From: Chlorokybus atmophyticus
Lineage: Eukaryota; Streptophyta; Chlorokybophyceae; Chlorokybales; Chlorokybaceae
DNA length: 51,356 nucleotides
Assembly (NCBI GenBank): GCA_009103225.1
Contig: RHPI01001037.1
Coordinates: 672,459 to 723,814, forward strand
Reading direction: 5' to 3'
Shown here: positions 19,191 to 29,103 of the stretch, piece after piece
Numbering within the stretch: position 1 is the first letter of the stretch
How the letters are laid out: every line of letters begins with the position of its first letter
Made by a program: the position numbers and the translations under genes
The notes under the pieces: model-generated
Told to the model about the DNA's origin: nothing
What the model saw: the letters and a program-made list of their open reading frames with translations, nothing else
Database searches by the model: none

Positions 19191-21213
19191 CTGTCTTACG
19201 GAAGCCGTTAATAATGTTGGTGTGACTCACTGCAATGAGGAATCGGTTGGTTGTGAGTTGAATGAAGATTTTCTTGCTCTATTTCAAGCTGGGGTTCTGA
19301 GCTATGACGCGAACATGCTCTGTAAGCTTGCTTAAAACTCCGAAAGCAACGCACCTCCAACACCTGCAAAGTAAGCATGTGGTCGATGTAAGCGCTGGCT
19401 GTAGGGGCAGATGCATGCTTGTAACTAAGAAGCAAACTTGTGTGCAACAGGTCCCCTTACTTGCATTGGGTGGGTCAGGTGTGGAGGGAAGATTAGAATG
19501 TGTTCGCCATTGCGTGCCGCGGTGTCAAGCATGTCAGGGTTGAGTCTGGATCTGTGGCCATCAAGGAGTAGGAGGCATGGGTTTTCAGTTGAAGCACCCC
19601 CCGGTATGTTGTGCATGAAAAGGTTGAACCATTGCTCGAAAATCCGCACTGTCATATATGCATTCTCCTTTGCACATGATATTAGCACACATCCTATCAT
19701 ATATCCGCATGCATATGTGCATGCATTGTGGTTCCGCACCTGCATGGCAAGGCCACTACCGAGTGGAGCATCCTCCAACCAATCCATTGTTATGCGTTTG
19801 CCTTCGCAGATATAATGCGGGGGCATGTGGGCGCCAGCTGCATTCACATATGCCATAATGGACATGTGTTCTCGATTGCCAAAAAGGCGATGATAGGGGG
19901 TGCGGAAGCCACATGGCGCTACCACTCTGCCTGTGCCGAGGTTGTCGGGTTCAATGCCGGTCTCATCCGCATTTCAGATGCGTGAGGGGGTGAGTTTTAA
20001 GTCTTCCACTAGCTTCTCATATAAGTGGAAGATCTGATGTACAGCACCATAGGTTGCCCGTTGCCAACGGCGGTGATCAAAGCCTTTAGCAACGCGCATG
20101 CGCAGGTTGTGCTGTGATAGGAAGAAGCGACACCACTTATTGCCAGGCAGTTCGGTTGCACCAAATCGACTCAGTCTCTCCTCATTGCCGTCCAACAGTG
20201 TGATGACCTGTTAGCATGTATATTATTAATGGCTGAGTACACAATGCACAGGCCATATTTAAGTTGCTTGCATACTCACTCACCCTTTGTTGTGCAGCCA
20301 CGGTGACAGAGTGGGCGTGTCTGCACATGTCCACCTCAATGACAAACTGTTCTTCTTCATTGACCGGATAGGGATGCGTCCAGGAGCTCGTGGGTTGCTG
20401 AACTTGGCCAAATTGCGGATGTAACGGAAAGGTACATTGGATTACCACAAATCGATCATAAAAGCGCCAAGTCTTTTATGGTCGAGTGGGCTATGACATT
20501 GGTTATCGGAGCTTGAGACCTGGGTTCGATCCTTGCCTTGCACACGAACTCCGCGATCGTTGTTTTTCGATCTAGTAACATTGAAACTGGTCATAAGTGC
20601 CATCATCAATGGATCGCGACTTGCCTAATGGCAGGTCGCGCCGGCGTTCAGTCGGCGCGGCAGGACGCGACCTGCCTGTCGCGATGCGACCTGTGGGGCC
20701 GGCAGCGGTGCGCGTGTTGACCGATATGGGCCTAAATTGGCCGGTCTTTGAGCGGTGGGGCCGGTGACCGATGCTAATCAGACCCCTGGGATGATTCCCC
20801 AGCTGATGGGAGCTAGCTGCCGAGGACGTCGGCGTTCTTAAGTGGGGGAAGGTACACTAAATTGCCACAAATTGACCATAAAAGCACCCAGTCTTTTATA
20901 GTCGAATGGGCTGTGATAGCGGACGTAATCATTAAGCATCGATTTGGGGACGCCAATGTCGTCTGCCTCTCTCAGGCCTCTGTCAGCAACTCTCACCAGC
21001 TCACATGCGGCCATCATTTTATTTAACAGGTCGGAGTTGCGTGAGTACATGGCACTTCAACCCTTTGGCTTGCACAAGTGAGCGCAACTCATCATTGCCA
21101 TTGAGTTGCCTGATAGCTTTGCCTTCAACTGGTGGTGTTTGTGTAATGGGTTTCTTGCGCTTGCACCTTATCGGTGCGGTGCGATCAGATGGGGCCTGCA
21201 CATCAGAAGGGTG
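19191..21213 (-). pseudogene. pogo/Tigger-like transposase, DNA-binding and DDE exons, disabled
   Basis: Cut-and-paste transposase of the HTH/DDE (CENP-B, Tigger) class. Segments in order: basic KRKKP stretch (about 21160); HTH_psq-like helices (AACELVRVADRGLREADDIG, GVPKSMLNDYV, 21015-20920); TR-SINE B insertion; EEEQFVIEVD segment (about 20370-20285); exon 20207-19740 with second HTH (NKWCRFFLSQHNLRMRVAKG) and first catalytic Asp (NADETG, Asp at 19967-19965); exon 19667-19461 with LLLDGHRSR, the second Asp; exon from 19363 with FRSFKQAYRAC, where the usual third Asp appears as Glu; small exon 19229-19191 ending GFRKTG. Defects: TGA at 19976-19974 where Trp is expected, and a frame change between the HTH and the EEEQ segment. 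Gypsy-1 separates the C-terminal tail. Confidence 0.82.
20426..20918 (+). mobile_element. TR-SINE B: tRNA-like element with 73-bp terminal direct repeats
   Basis: Direct repeats 20426-20498 and 20846-20918 are about 80% identical by eye. A-box match TGGTCGAGTGGG (20479-20490) lies in the left repeat; B-box match GGTTCGATCC (20523-20532) lies just inside. An 11-bp imperfect target duplication, GCGGATGTAAC (20415-20425) and GCGGACGTAAT (20919-20929), surrounds it. It interrupts the HTH region of the pogo-like transposase, and the transposase frame reads on across the target site. It shares architecture and the GGAGCTTGA core with TR-SINE A but lies on the other strand and is more diverged, so older. 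Confidence 0.72.
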
Positions 21214-21781
21214 AGAGTTCGTACAGCAGCATTTTTTGCTGACTTGACACTCTCTCACTGAACACTGAGTCTCCTAGCCAGGTCTGTAGGTAGTATCCGA
21301 TGTACGTATGTATGCTATGCATGCATGTTAACAATGTAACAAGTTACCTCTGAGTTGGCCGTGACATTGCTGTCTAGACTTGCACTCTCTTGGCTGCATC
21401 TTGCACGTGTACGCACCATGTTGGCAACATTCAGACACATGTGTAGTAATGGCGAATGTGGTATGAGTATGCATGCTGTTTTATATAGCCTCCATCCTAA
21501 CGCCCACCAACCAACATCCCTTTCAACCGTCTTGCAACCAAGTCCAAGGCCTTTCTCGTTTCTTGCACCAAGTTCAAGTTTTCACCTAACGCGTAACAAC
21601 AATGCACATGTTGGCTCTATGGCGTATAACTTGGGGTAGAAATGGCAAAATAATGTGGTTGTAGGTTTATTGCAAAAAACTTCACCGCGAACTGTGTTCT
21701 CCGTCTTTATTGGCGTCCTTTCAAAGGTGACTTTAAGCAACAGTTCTCGCCCCATACTTTATCAATTTGAATTTTGGCGGT
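21214..21781. other. 5' non-coding part of the pogo-like element
   Basis: Lies between the first recognisable transposase sequence and the right inverted repeat. Small open frames here lack recognisable domains. The promoter of the minus-strand transposase would be here. Confidence 0.5.
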
Positions 21782-21823
21782 TCCAAGAAATAAGGGAAAA
21801 TCCGATAATAAAGCACCTTACCC
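21782..21823. repeat. Right terminal inverted repeat of pogo-like element
   Basis: Ends GCACCTTACCC followed by the TA target duplication at 21824-21825. Its reverse complement begins GGGTAAGGTGC like the left end. Confidence 0.8.
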
Positions 21824-21825
21824 TA

Positions 21826-22375
21826 TGGACCCTATGTTGCAACGGCGTCGCGATGGCGGCGCCGCCGCTCCGTCGGCGCCGTGATTGTGGGCAATACTCG
21901 TCGGCGTTAACTATTAACCGGCGAGTTGCTTATAACAACAGCTAACACGAGTGATTAATGCCAATAATTAAAGTTAGGGTTTTAAGTAATATACATGTCA
22001 ATCAGTGAATGTACTTGCGGCCGTCACCCCAGCGGCGGCGTTGCTGGCGCCGCCGCCTCTGTTGGCCGAAGGTAAAAGTTTGGGGAGTAAGGTACGATGC
22101 TGCCAAAGACATTGAAGTAGCGGCCTGCGGCTGGAAGAAAGGGGCCGCTGGAGCTGCGCGGCCTGAGGAGGCCGCTGGAGGTCCGACCGATGAGGGGCAA
22201 AACAGCGCGGCCGACAAGAGGCGTGCTGCAAAGGCTAGGCCTGCCCTATCGCTACACAGCCGCAGTCACCTGCAAAGGCTGGCGCAGGGCGAGACGCTGT
22301 GATACTAGTGCAGGGCGTGACCCTCTAAGACGCTGCACAGACCGTTGTGAAGCTACCCAATTCCATGCCATCGCC
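21826..22375. other. GC-rich spacer, no gene called
   Basis: Contains palindromic GGCGGCGCCGCCGC-type runs near 21855-21880 and open frames on both strands (21998-22302) of Arg/Ala/Gly-rich composition without recognisable domains. Could include the start of the DIRS-like element. Confidence 0.4.
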
Positions 22376-25300
22376 GTAGCAGAGGGAGGCATTGTCATCT
22401 GAGGAAGAAGAGGAGGTGTGATGAAGAAGATGCGCAAAAACAAGAAGAAGAAGCAGGCTTTCAAACACAAAAGGAAGCGACATTCTCATCGTTATTGACT
22501 TCATCATTGTCAACGAGCTCATCCTCAGATGATGACATCTTCAACACTTTTGCCTAGCATACAACATTCAAGAAGACAGGCTTCACCAAGCGCCTGTCAA
22601 GGAACAAAAAGATGTATGCATTGTGGGAGGTGCATCGTTCGTGCAAGCTCTCACCTGGCGTGCAATTGCTTGCAAGCCTGCTTTGGGGCAATTGGTCGTG
22701 CCCTTTTCGCAGGTCCGTCAATGTCATAGATGGTGGCCTTTCTCTATCAGATGCTGCTCACGCACGTGCACGGTAGCCTAAACTTTGCAACAGCTTTTGC
22801 ATCGAGGGCGCGTGGTATTACCACTGATGTTCCCATGGCCCGCGACAAGGAACGCAAGAGATCATCCGCCGCCTCACCAAGCTCGCCAACACCTTGTAAG
22901 GCAAAGCGGCTATGCAGAAGGCAAAGACATCCGCTCCTTTGTAAGTTTACTTGTTGTTTGCAAGCTGATATTATAAACTTGGTCAATCACCACATTCGTT
23001 GCAAGTGTTGGCATTGTTGTAAGTGCACAGTAAGCACCGCAATCATTGCATAATGCGCAGCTACTATAGACCATGTGCAATGCACACAAGACACTGAAAG
23101 TGCACAATGTGCGCATCACCTGTGCTCATGTCTGCACACAATTACATGCAACCCCTTGTTACTTATAGCCGCACAATGTGCGTATGCATCGCGCATAGCG
23201 CCTGCTCGCAAGGCTGCACATAATCACACGCAGCCTATTTGTAGGTGAAGCTACAACGTACGCAGTAGTGACCTTTGTTGGCAATGCTCAGCTTGTTGAA
23301 CATTAGGGGCAAAGCGCACATCCGCGCCTCTTAAGGCTGCACATGATGTGCATGCAGCACTGCAGCAGGGCATGCCTACAAGCCTCACCTAATCCATGTG
23401 AAACATTACCATTGTGCGCTTGCAGGCGCTCGGTCGCAGAAGAGGGGAATACCCAGTTCCAGCGTGGTTGCGGTCGTGGTGGCTACGGCTGCGGTGGTCG
23501 TGGTGGTTACGGTTGCGAGGGCGGCCACTACCGTAGCGTAGTACGATCAGCAGGCTGTACCCGCTCAACAGGAAGCATGCTATGTCCCCGTGCAAAAACA
23601 GCCACGCTTAGAATTGCAGCAGTGAGTTCAGCCCAGTACAGCTGCTGAGTAGCTATATTGCAATGGTAGTGCATGTCGAGAGGAGCTGGTGCTGATGTGT
23701 ACCATAGATACGTACGCGCGCATGTATGTATGTGTGCACGCAACTGCGCATGTATGCTGGTTTTGATCATGTACTATAGTGTACCATAAGTGCAGCTCTT
23801 CGATGACAATTATGCGCATGATGCACATCTGTATGTTACATGACGGGTGCATCTCATATGGCTCACGTGGATACTGGATTCGGGCATAGTCAAATTGACT
23901 TGCATATGCGCAGACATAGCACACCCCAAAGACTGATAGATACTAGTGATATTTGAGGATGACTGCATGCAGTGCGACAGTGCAAGTGCGATCCTGTAAT
24001 GCCAGCATTAGCAATAGACCCTTTGTCCCCATCAGAGGCGCACATAAATGTGATTTCACAAGTGCAACACATTGCTGCGAGCGTACCTGCTGCACAGCAA
24101 GAAGAAGACATTTGTTCCATATGCGGAGTTGTCACAAGTGTCGAGTGGCTTTGAAACTAAACTTGAAGAGTGTTCCACCTCTGCAATTAAATGGGCGGAT
24201 GCGGAGAATTTTATAGCAGCCTCTATGCAGCAACGGCTTGCAGCCTGGTCCACTTGGTTTCAGTTGATTACGCAAGGCAAGAAGGCAGTTGTGCTTGAAT
24301 GGTTGCGTTACGGGTATCGCTTACAATGGGTAGGCACTCAAGCATTGGATCGATCTCGAGTGGGAAAAAGTACATGCGCTGTTAACGGCTTCGATGGTGA
24401 TGATATTACAACTTTACTGTCACGCAATTCTCCAACACCCGTGGTGTTTCGAAATCGCAAGTCCGCCTGTATACATCACAATTACGTTGTCAATAAATTG
24501 GCGACTTTTGTGGCGACATGAGCAATCTCTGTCGTTGATGCGTATAGCGTGGCGGTGGAAACTGACATATGTGTGGTCAAGCAAACGTTTAAGGCTCATT
24601 ATGATTTTGAGGTATATCGGCCTTTTTTTGCGTCACATTCCTTTCAGCTATGAGCGAATATGAGATGTTTTATTGTACACAAAGCGCATTTTTTGGCATG
24701 TAAAAGCAAATTTAAAATTGGGTTATCATCAGGTGTGCCCATTCATGAGAACAGCAAGCCTTAATTAGCTTTGCGATTTGCCGGAGTCACTTATAGATGG
24801 AATGTGCTGCCATTCGGCATGAATTAAGCATGCTGGTTGTTTACGACTTTAATGTCGACTGTTTTCACGCCTTTACGGGCAATGGTTTTTTCTTGCCTTG
24901 CCTATATTGACGACATGCACTTTAGCCAATCTAATCGTTGGCATTTGTGCTGACGCATTCACTTCGTACTGCGTCTATTCAAGGCGTTTGACATATATAT
25001 TGCTGTGAAAAAAAGCCAATTGTGGCCTGAGCAAGTGGTGCAGTTGTTGGGTCTGCTCGTGGACACAGTGATCGGCTCTTTTTCCATTCCCTCAAGCAAG
25101 CTGTCTAGTTGTCCAAGCTATTGTTGCTAATGAAAGTATTAGCAGAGGCGCCCATATTGACGAAGCGTCACCTGGCACGCATTGCTGCCAAATCGATCGC
25201 ATTGAATTCAGCATTTGCACTTGCAAGCATTTATGCTCGCCAGTTTATGCATCTGGCATTGGCCACGGAAGCATGGGACGATAATGTGAGTGATACGAAC

Positions 25301-25712
25301 GCCTTCAGACACTTTTGTGACTGGACTGCTGCTGGCTTGCAGACTTGCAATGGTAACGCTTGGTGGAAGCCCCCTGTACTGCTGGAGCTGCATGTAGATG
25401 CATGCTTCTGATACAATCGGATGGGGGGCGACAAGCCCTTGGCCTCGCATGGCAGGCAACGTCAAGCCTGAGCATATGTCACTGCCTTCGGCCGTGAAGG
25501 AGGCACTAGCTTATGTGCAAGCGTTGCAACCAAAGTAATGCGCACACAGGATCTGCAGCATTGTACAGTGCGCATCATTGGCAATTATCAACCAGTGTTT
25601 TAAGTGCTGAACAAGCTGTCTACTTTGTCATGCCTGGTGCCCACACATACCAGCCTTCATCGGGCATATCTACATCAAAACCGGCGCTCGGCCTACCGAC
25701 ATACTAACGCGC
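22376..25712 (+). mobile_element. Decayed DIRS-like retrotransposon
   Basis: Plus-strand fragments in the order seen in DIRS-type elements: acidic/Ser-rich piece (22376-22556), RGG-like Gly-rich piece (CGRGGYGCGGRGGYGC, about 23475-23525), RT and RNase H (24394-25712). Many stops and frameshifts. No tyrosine recombinase, split direct repeats or element ends were found, so the borders are approximate and the class rests on the RT style. Confidence 0.6.
24394..25712 (+). pseudogene. DIRS-like reverse transcriptase / RNase H fragment
   Basis: Pieces across three frames: LRLIMILRYIGLFLRHIPFS (24590-24655), LKLGYHQ (about 24710), FAGVTYRWNVLPFGMN (about 24778-24826), LAYIDDM (about 24898-24920), QLLGLLVDTVIGSFSIPSSK (about 25040-25100), then RNase H with ELHVDA (about 25385) followed in another frame by DTIGWGA, and HIYIKTGARPTD near 25665-25710. 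The Y-I-D-D catalytic box is in an open stretch but flanked by stops. RT with FAGV.YRWNVLPFG followed by this RNase H style is typical of DIRS/Ngaro elements rather than Gypsy or Copia. Non-functional. Confidence 0.7.
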
Positions 25713-26346
25713 GCGTGTCCCTGACCAGTAGCTAGGTCATGACTTCGGTAGCTTATGTTATCAACAATCATGATTTGACTTGTATAAGTAGTCACAGTGT
25801 TCACCGGATCAGGTGGTGACACTGTGAGTGAGAAAGCTAAGAGCTTGTGAAACGTCTTGAACTACGAACACGCCATCCTGGTTACCAAGAACCCCCTCAC
25901 TGTGTGAGAGCCTGTGCATGCTCGTGTGTGCATCGTGCTTGTCATTGCTGTGAGCCTGGTGTGCCTGGTTGCAGTGTGCTTGTTGGCATCAGTTAGGGCA
26001 TAGTATCCACGTGTTGCTTGCTCATTCACCTCACTTAACAGTGTAACACATTTTCCGCTCATGCAAACAACTGTGTAAACAGCACTACCTATAGTAGTGG
26101 CTTGTTTACTCACAGTGTCACCCTTTTTGCTCAAGTGAGTGTGTTGCATTCTGCATCAGATAGTGCAGTCTGTATCTGGGGACACATCCCTGGGCATTCC
26201 TTATTACCGTCATTACATATTGCGCACATAAGCACTAGTGTGGTGAGTGATAGCGGCATCGAAACAGGCGGTAGAGCACAAACACTCTACCCTGCATACA
26301 CTTTCACCTCTGGACTAGCTGTATAAGCAGGCCCACCCCGTTCTCT
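25713..26346. other. Spacer with inverted repeats, no gene
   Basis: Between the DIRS-like remnant and Gypsy-3 gag. Holds the hairpin at 25792-25827 and a related inverted copy at 26108-26123. Otherwise nothing recognised; a Gypsy-3 5' LTR would be expected here but no copy of this stretch was seen downstream of the pol end at 50.13 kb. Confidence 0.5.
25792..26123. repeat. Inverted-repeat unit, possible MITE
   Basis: TCACAGTGTTCACC (25792-25805) pairs with GGTGGTGACACTGTGA (25812-25827) as a hairpin. ACTCACAGTGTCACCC (26108-26123) is an inverted copy of GGTGACACTGTGAGT (25815-25829), which could make a ~300-bp MITE. No target duplication established. Confidence 0.5.
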
Positions 26347-26349
26347 CCA

Positions 26350-27621
26350 ATAGACGAGGGTGACCTCAGCAGCTGGAGCCCAACCTCCAACCTCACCTAC
26401 GAGCGGACCAGCGACGGGAGCAACGATTGTAGCAGCAGAGGCTCACGTGCTGTCTCCGACTTCAGTCCGTTCTTGTCCATCCCACGACATCGAGCTTCCC
26501 CACTCTCGTCCGATAGTGACGACTACGAGATGGAGTCTTCCAGCTCAACCACGTCCCTGCGCTTCTCCGGACGTGCTGGCACTACCTCTTTGGACGAATT
26601 CATCATCAAGTTCCACTCCAAGATGCGATAGCAGGCTCTAAAAAACAAAGACGGGTCAGGTGAGATCTCTTTTCACATTGCTGCTCAGTGTTTAGACCAT
26701 GAAGCACATGATGTCTAAAAGTCTGTTGCTGTACTGCATCGAGTTGATGGTTATGGCGAGCTCGTCAGTACCATAGCACCTGCATCACTGCACAGTCTAG
26801 CAGCCGTCTTTCCACCTGCCACTCCCACTGCAGTTATCGGGTTGTCCATAGCGGCAGCCATTGACAGAGCAGAGGAGGAACCGGAGTTAGCGATCGTCAA
26901 CCTGACCCCTGCAGAGATTGAGATCAAGACGGCCGCGCGACGGGCCTAGATCCTAGCTCGTTCTGCTGCCATCCTTGAGGAACAACGAACTGCAGCCGTT
27001 GAGGTGGGCACGCCCCTACCTATGGCAACACCTGGCTCTCGGGCGGGAGGCAGTACTTTCACCCTTGGGTCAGTTGCACTGCGCGCACCAGCCATCACTG
27101 TAGGTGCTACCATCTCTGACTCTCCACTCAAAGATCTATACGCTGCACTTCGTCGCACCTTCCCACCGCAGACCACTAGTAAAGTGGAGGAGTTGAGGCG
27201 GTTCCGGCGCAAGCCCAATGAGGACCCCCTACGCCTGAACTCAAGACTGGAAGGGCTGTTTAAGGACACTGACTACAAGATCGTCAGCGATGAGGCGGCC
27301 GCAGTGGTATATGTCAATGAGTTGGATGCCACCCTGAGCGAGTAGACGCGCCTGACCCTGAACTACAGCAGGCCCCTTGGCTACACGCTTAAGGAAGCTT
27401 TCAAGACTGCACAAGCCATCCATAAGCGCTTGGTGTATGAGAAGGCAGTGCTGGACACCAACCGCAGCGCCTCACGGCCTGTAGCCAGCACGACTGTCGA
27501 GCCTCCGCGCCGCGAATGTGGCCGCGACGCTCCACTAGCGCGCGACAAAGGGAAACGGTCAGCGCATACTGCTCTGTCTGCCCATGTGCTGTGTCATCGC
27601 TGTGGACGGCATGGGCACTAC
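26350..27621 (+). pseudogene. gag: Gypsy-3 gag, first part
   Basis: A single reading frame with four internal stops (26629 TAG, 26716 TAA, 26947 TAG, 27343 TAG). Segments: Ser-rich N terminus; LDEFIIKFHSKMR and ISFHIAAQCLDHEAHD; capsid-like DSPLKDLYAALRRTFPPQ, EELRRFRRKPNEDPLRLNSR; first half of a zinc knuckle CHRCGRHGH at 27595-27621. The knuckle is cut by Gypsy-2; its last Cys lies beyond 37700. All four stops can arise by one C-to-T or G-to-A change from Gln or Trp codons, in keeping with deamination decay. Confidence 0.8.
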
Positions 27622-29013
27622 TGTTACGGCCTAGCTACTACAGCTGGTCATGTACAGTGTATATATAAGTTTAATTAGCGAAAGACAAAAGTTTAATGAA
27701 CCTTGGTTGGATTATCTTGGTTTGTTATACAAGCTTTGAAGGCATGTGTTTGTGTTTGAGCTTTAACACGAATACAGTGCAACGCTAATTATAGTCCTGG
27801 CTAGTTAGAGCATTTGCATCTAATTAGAAGTGGTTGACTAGGAATTACCCTATTCATGAATGTATGGGCGTCTTGAGTAGGAAGATAAAAGCACATGGCT
27901 CTAGTATAATGATTTATTAACGCGATGTGGGCTTATGGGGCCAATCGTGTGAAACATCATAGGAAAAAGCATGTGTAATTATAAGGTTCATTTAGGCCAA
28001 TCCAAGGCGGCTTATTTGGATTAGATGAATAGAGCGAAGTAGCCTCTCTTAGGGTGAGCAAAAAGGACTTCGCGAAATGAGTTCGCGAAGGGGTTGATTC
28101 ACCTGCGAAGTAAATCAACATAGTGAGCTAAATTAGTTCACTAGTTCAGTTACGAACATGAACTAAAATAGTTTCCTAAGGGTTCGTAAGTGAACAAAAA
28201 TAGTTCACTGGTTCAGTTACGAGTATGAACTAAAAGTAGTTCACTAAGGGTTCGTAAGTGAACTAAAATAGTTCATTGGTTCAGCTACGAACATGAACTA
28301 AAAGTAGTTCACTAAGGGTTCGAAGTGAACTAAGTGAACTAAGTGAACTAAGTGGATTAAGTGAATCACCCTAATTTGAAAGGACTAATAGAAGAGGGAG
28401 CCAATAGTGAATCACTGGTGAACTAAGTTAGTTCACTAATGGAGTGATTCATAAAGCCGACAAGGTAGTGAACTAAAGTTGATTCACTAGTGAATCAACT
28501 ATTAGATCACTTCGCGACACGACGTCGCGACAGAAAATCGGCTAAGGCATTTGCCCCCTCCCGCGTGTGCCGATACGCAGCGCGTGACAGCGCCGTCTGC
28601 CATGGCCGCAAGCACAAAAATCGCGGATTGGCATTATTGGTCACTTTGCTGAATGCCAGTGAACTAATGCCGAGTGAATTAAACTAATCACTTGGGTGAG
28701 TGAATGGGGATTTGGTAGAGGGCTTTGAACCAAGTAGGTCTTAGCCAAGATAGTTCCTAGTAAAGCTCATGGCGATGGATTTCGCCATTAAAAAGGAGCC
28801 AGTCGCGGGTGGAGGGTAGCCGCCGCACGACTTGAGCTCTGGGCTTTTGGGACTAAGGTAGGGGTACCTAAGCTAGGTGACCATAACCCTTAAGTTGCCA
28901 AGTAGTTGTTCACTCAACGAAAGGTGGTTAAGGGAGTGTACAGTCACTACATGTTAAGTGTGTGATCACTGTACATAGTTTTAAGTGATAATTACCCCCC
29001 GCCCGGCGTAACA
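27622..29013 (+). repeat. Gypsy-2 5' LTR
   Basis: 1,392 bp, unusually long next to the 332-bp LTR of Gypsy-1. Contains TATATAAG at 27660-27667 and a dense block (about 28100-28500) of GTGAACTA and TAGTTCAC words in both orientations. A 65-codon open frame at 28490-28687 repeats in the other LTR but shows no domain. Confidence 0.95.
28100..28500. repeat. Array of GAACTA/TAGTTC palindromic words in Gypsy-2 LTR
   Basis: More than twenty matches to GAACTA, GTGAAC or their complements, many arranged as TAGTTCAC-n-GTGAACTA hairpins and including a short tandem GAACTAAGT run (about 28325-28360) whose copy number differs from the 3' LTR (about 37015-37045). Could be a transcription-factor or silencing-factor binding array. 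Confidence 0.8.
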
Positions 29014-29015
29014 GC

Positions 29016-29030
29016 TGGCCTCGGAGCTTG
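29016..29030 (+). promoter_or_regulatory. Gypsy-2 candidate primer binding site
   Basis: Two bases after the 5' LTR comes TGGCCTCGGAGCTTG. TGG would pair with a tRNA CCA end; the rest does not match initiator-Met, so another tRNA would be used. Weak without tRNA sequences. Confidence 0.45.
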
Positions 29031-29103
29031 GACATACGATTTTGAACCACTCAGGCTGTGGTTTGGGGCCACTTTGATTCGGAAATTAGCGCTTCCGAAG
29101 TGC

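Larger units (their letters stand above)
6157..21825 (-). mobile_element. pogo/Tigger-like DNA transposon, inactivated and nested
   Basis: The ends match as inverted repeats: left GGGTAAGGTGCCCTTACTTC from 6159; right, read on the minus strand, GGGTAAGGTGCTTTATTATC from 21823. Each is flanked by TA (6157-6158 and 21824-21825), the target duplication of the Tc1/mariner/pogo superfamily. The interior encodes, on the minus strand, an HTH/DDE transposase of the CENP-B/Tigger type. Gypsy-1 (10.8 kb) and two TR-SINEs (about 0.5 kb each) have inserted since; without them the element is about 3.8 kb. The transposase has a nonsense codon and a frameshift, so this copy is not autonomous. Confidence 0.85.

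Noticed and set aside
28490-28687. 65-codon frame in the Gypsy-2 LTR, repeated at 37172-37369
   Set aside because: Conserved only because the LTRs are near-identical; no domain and no evidence of translation.
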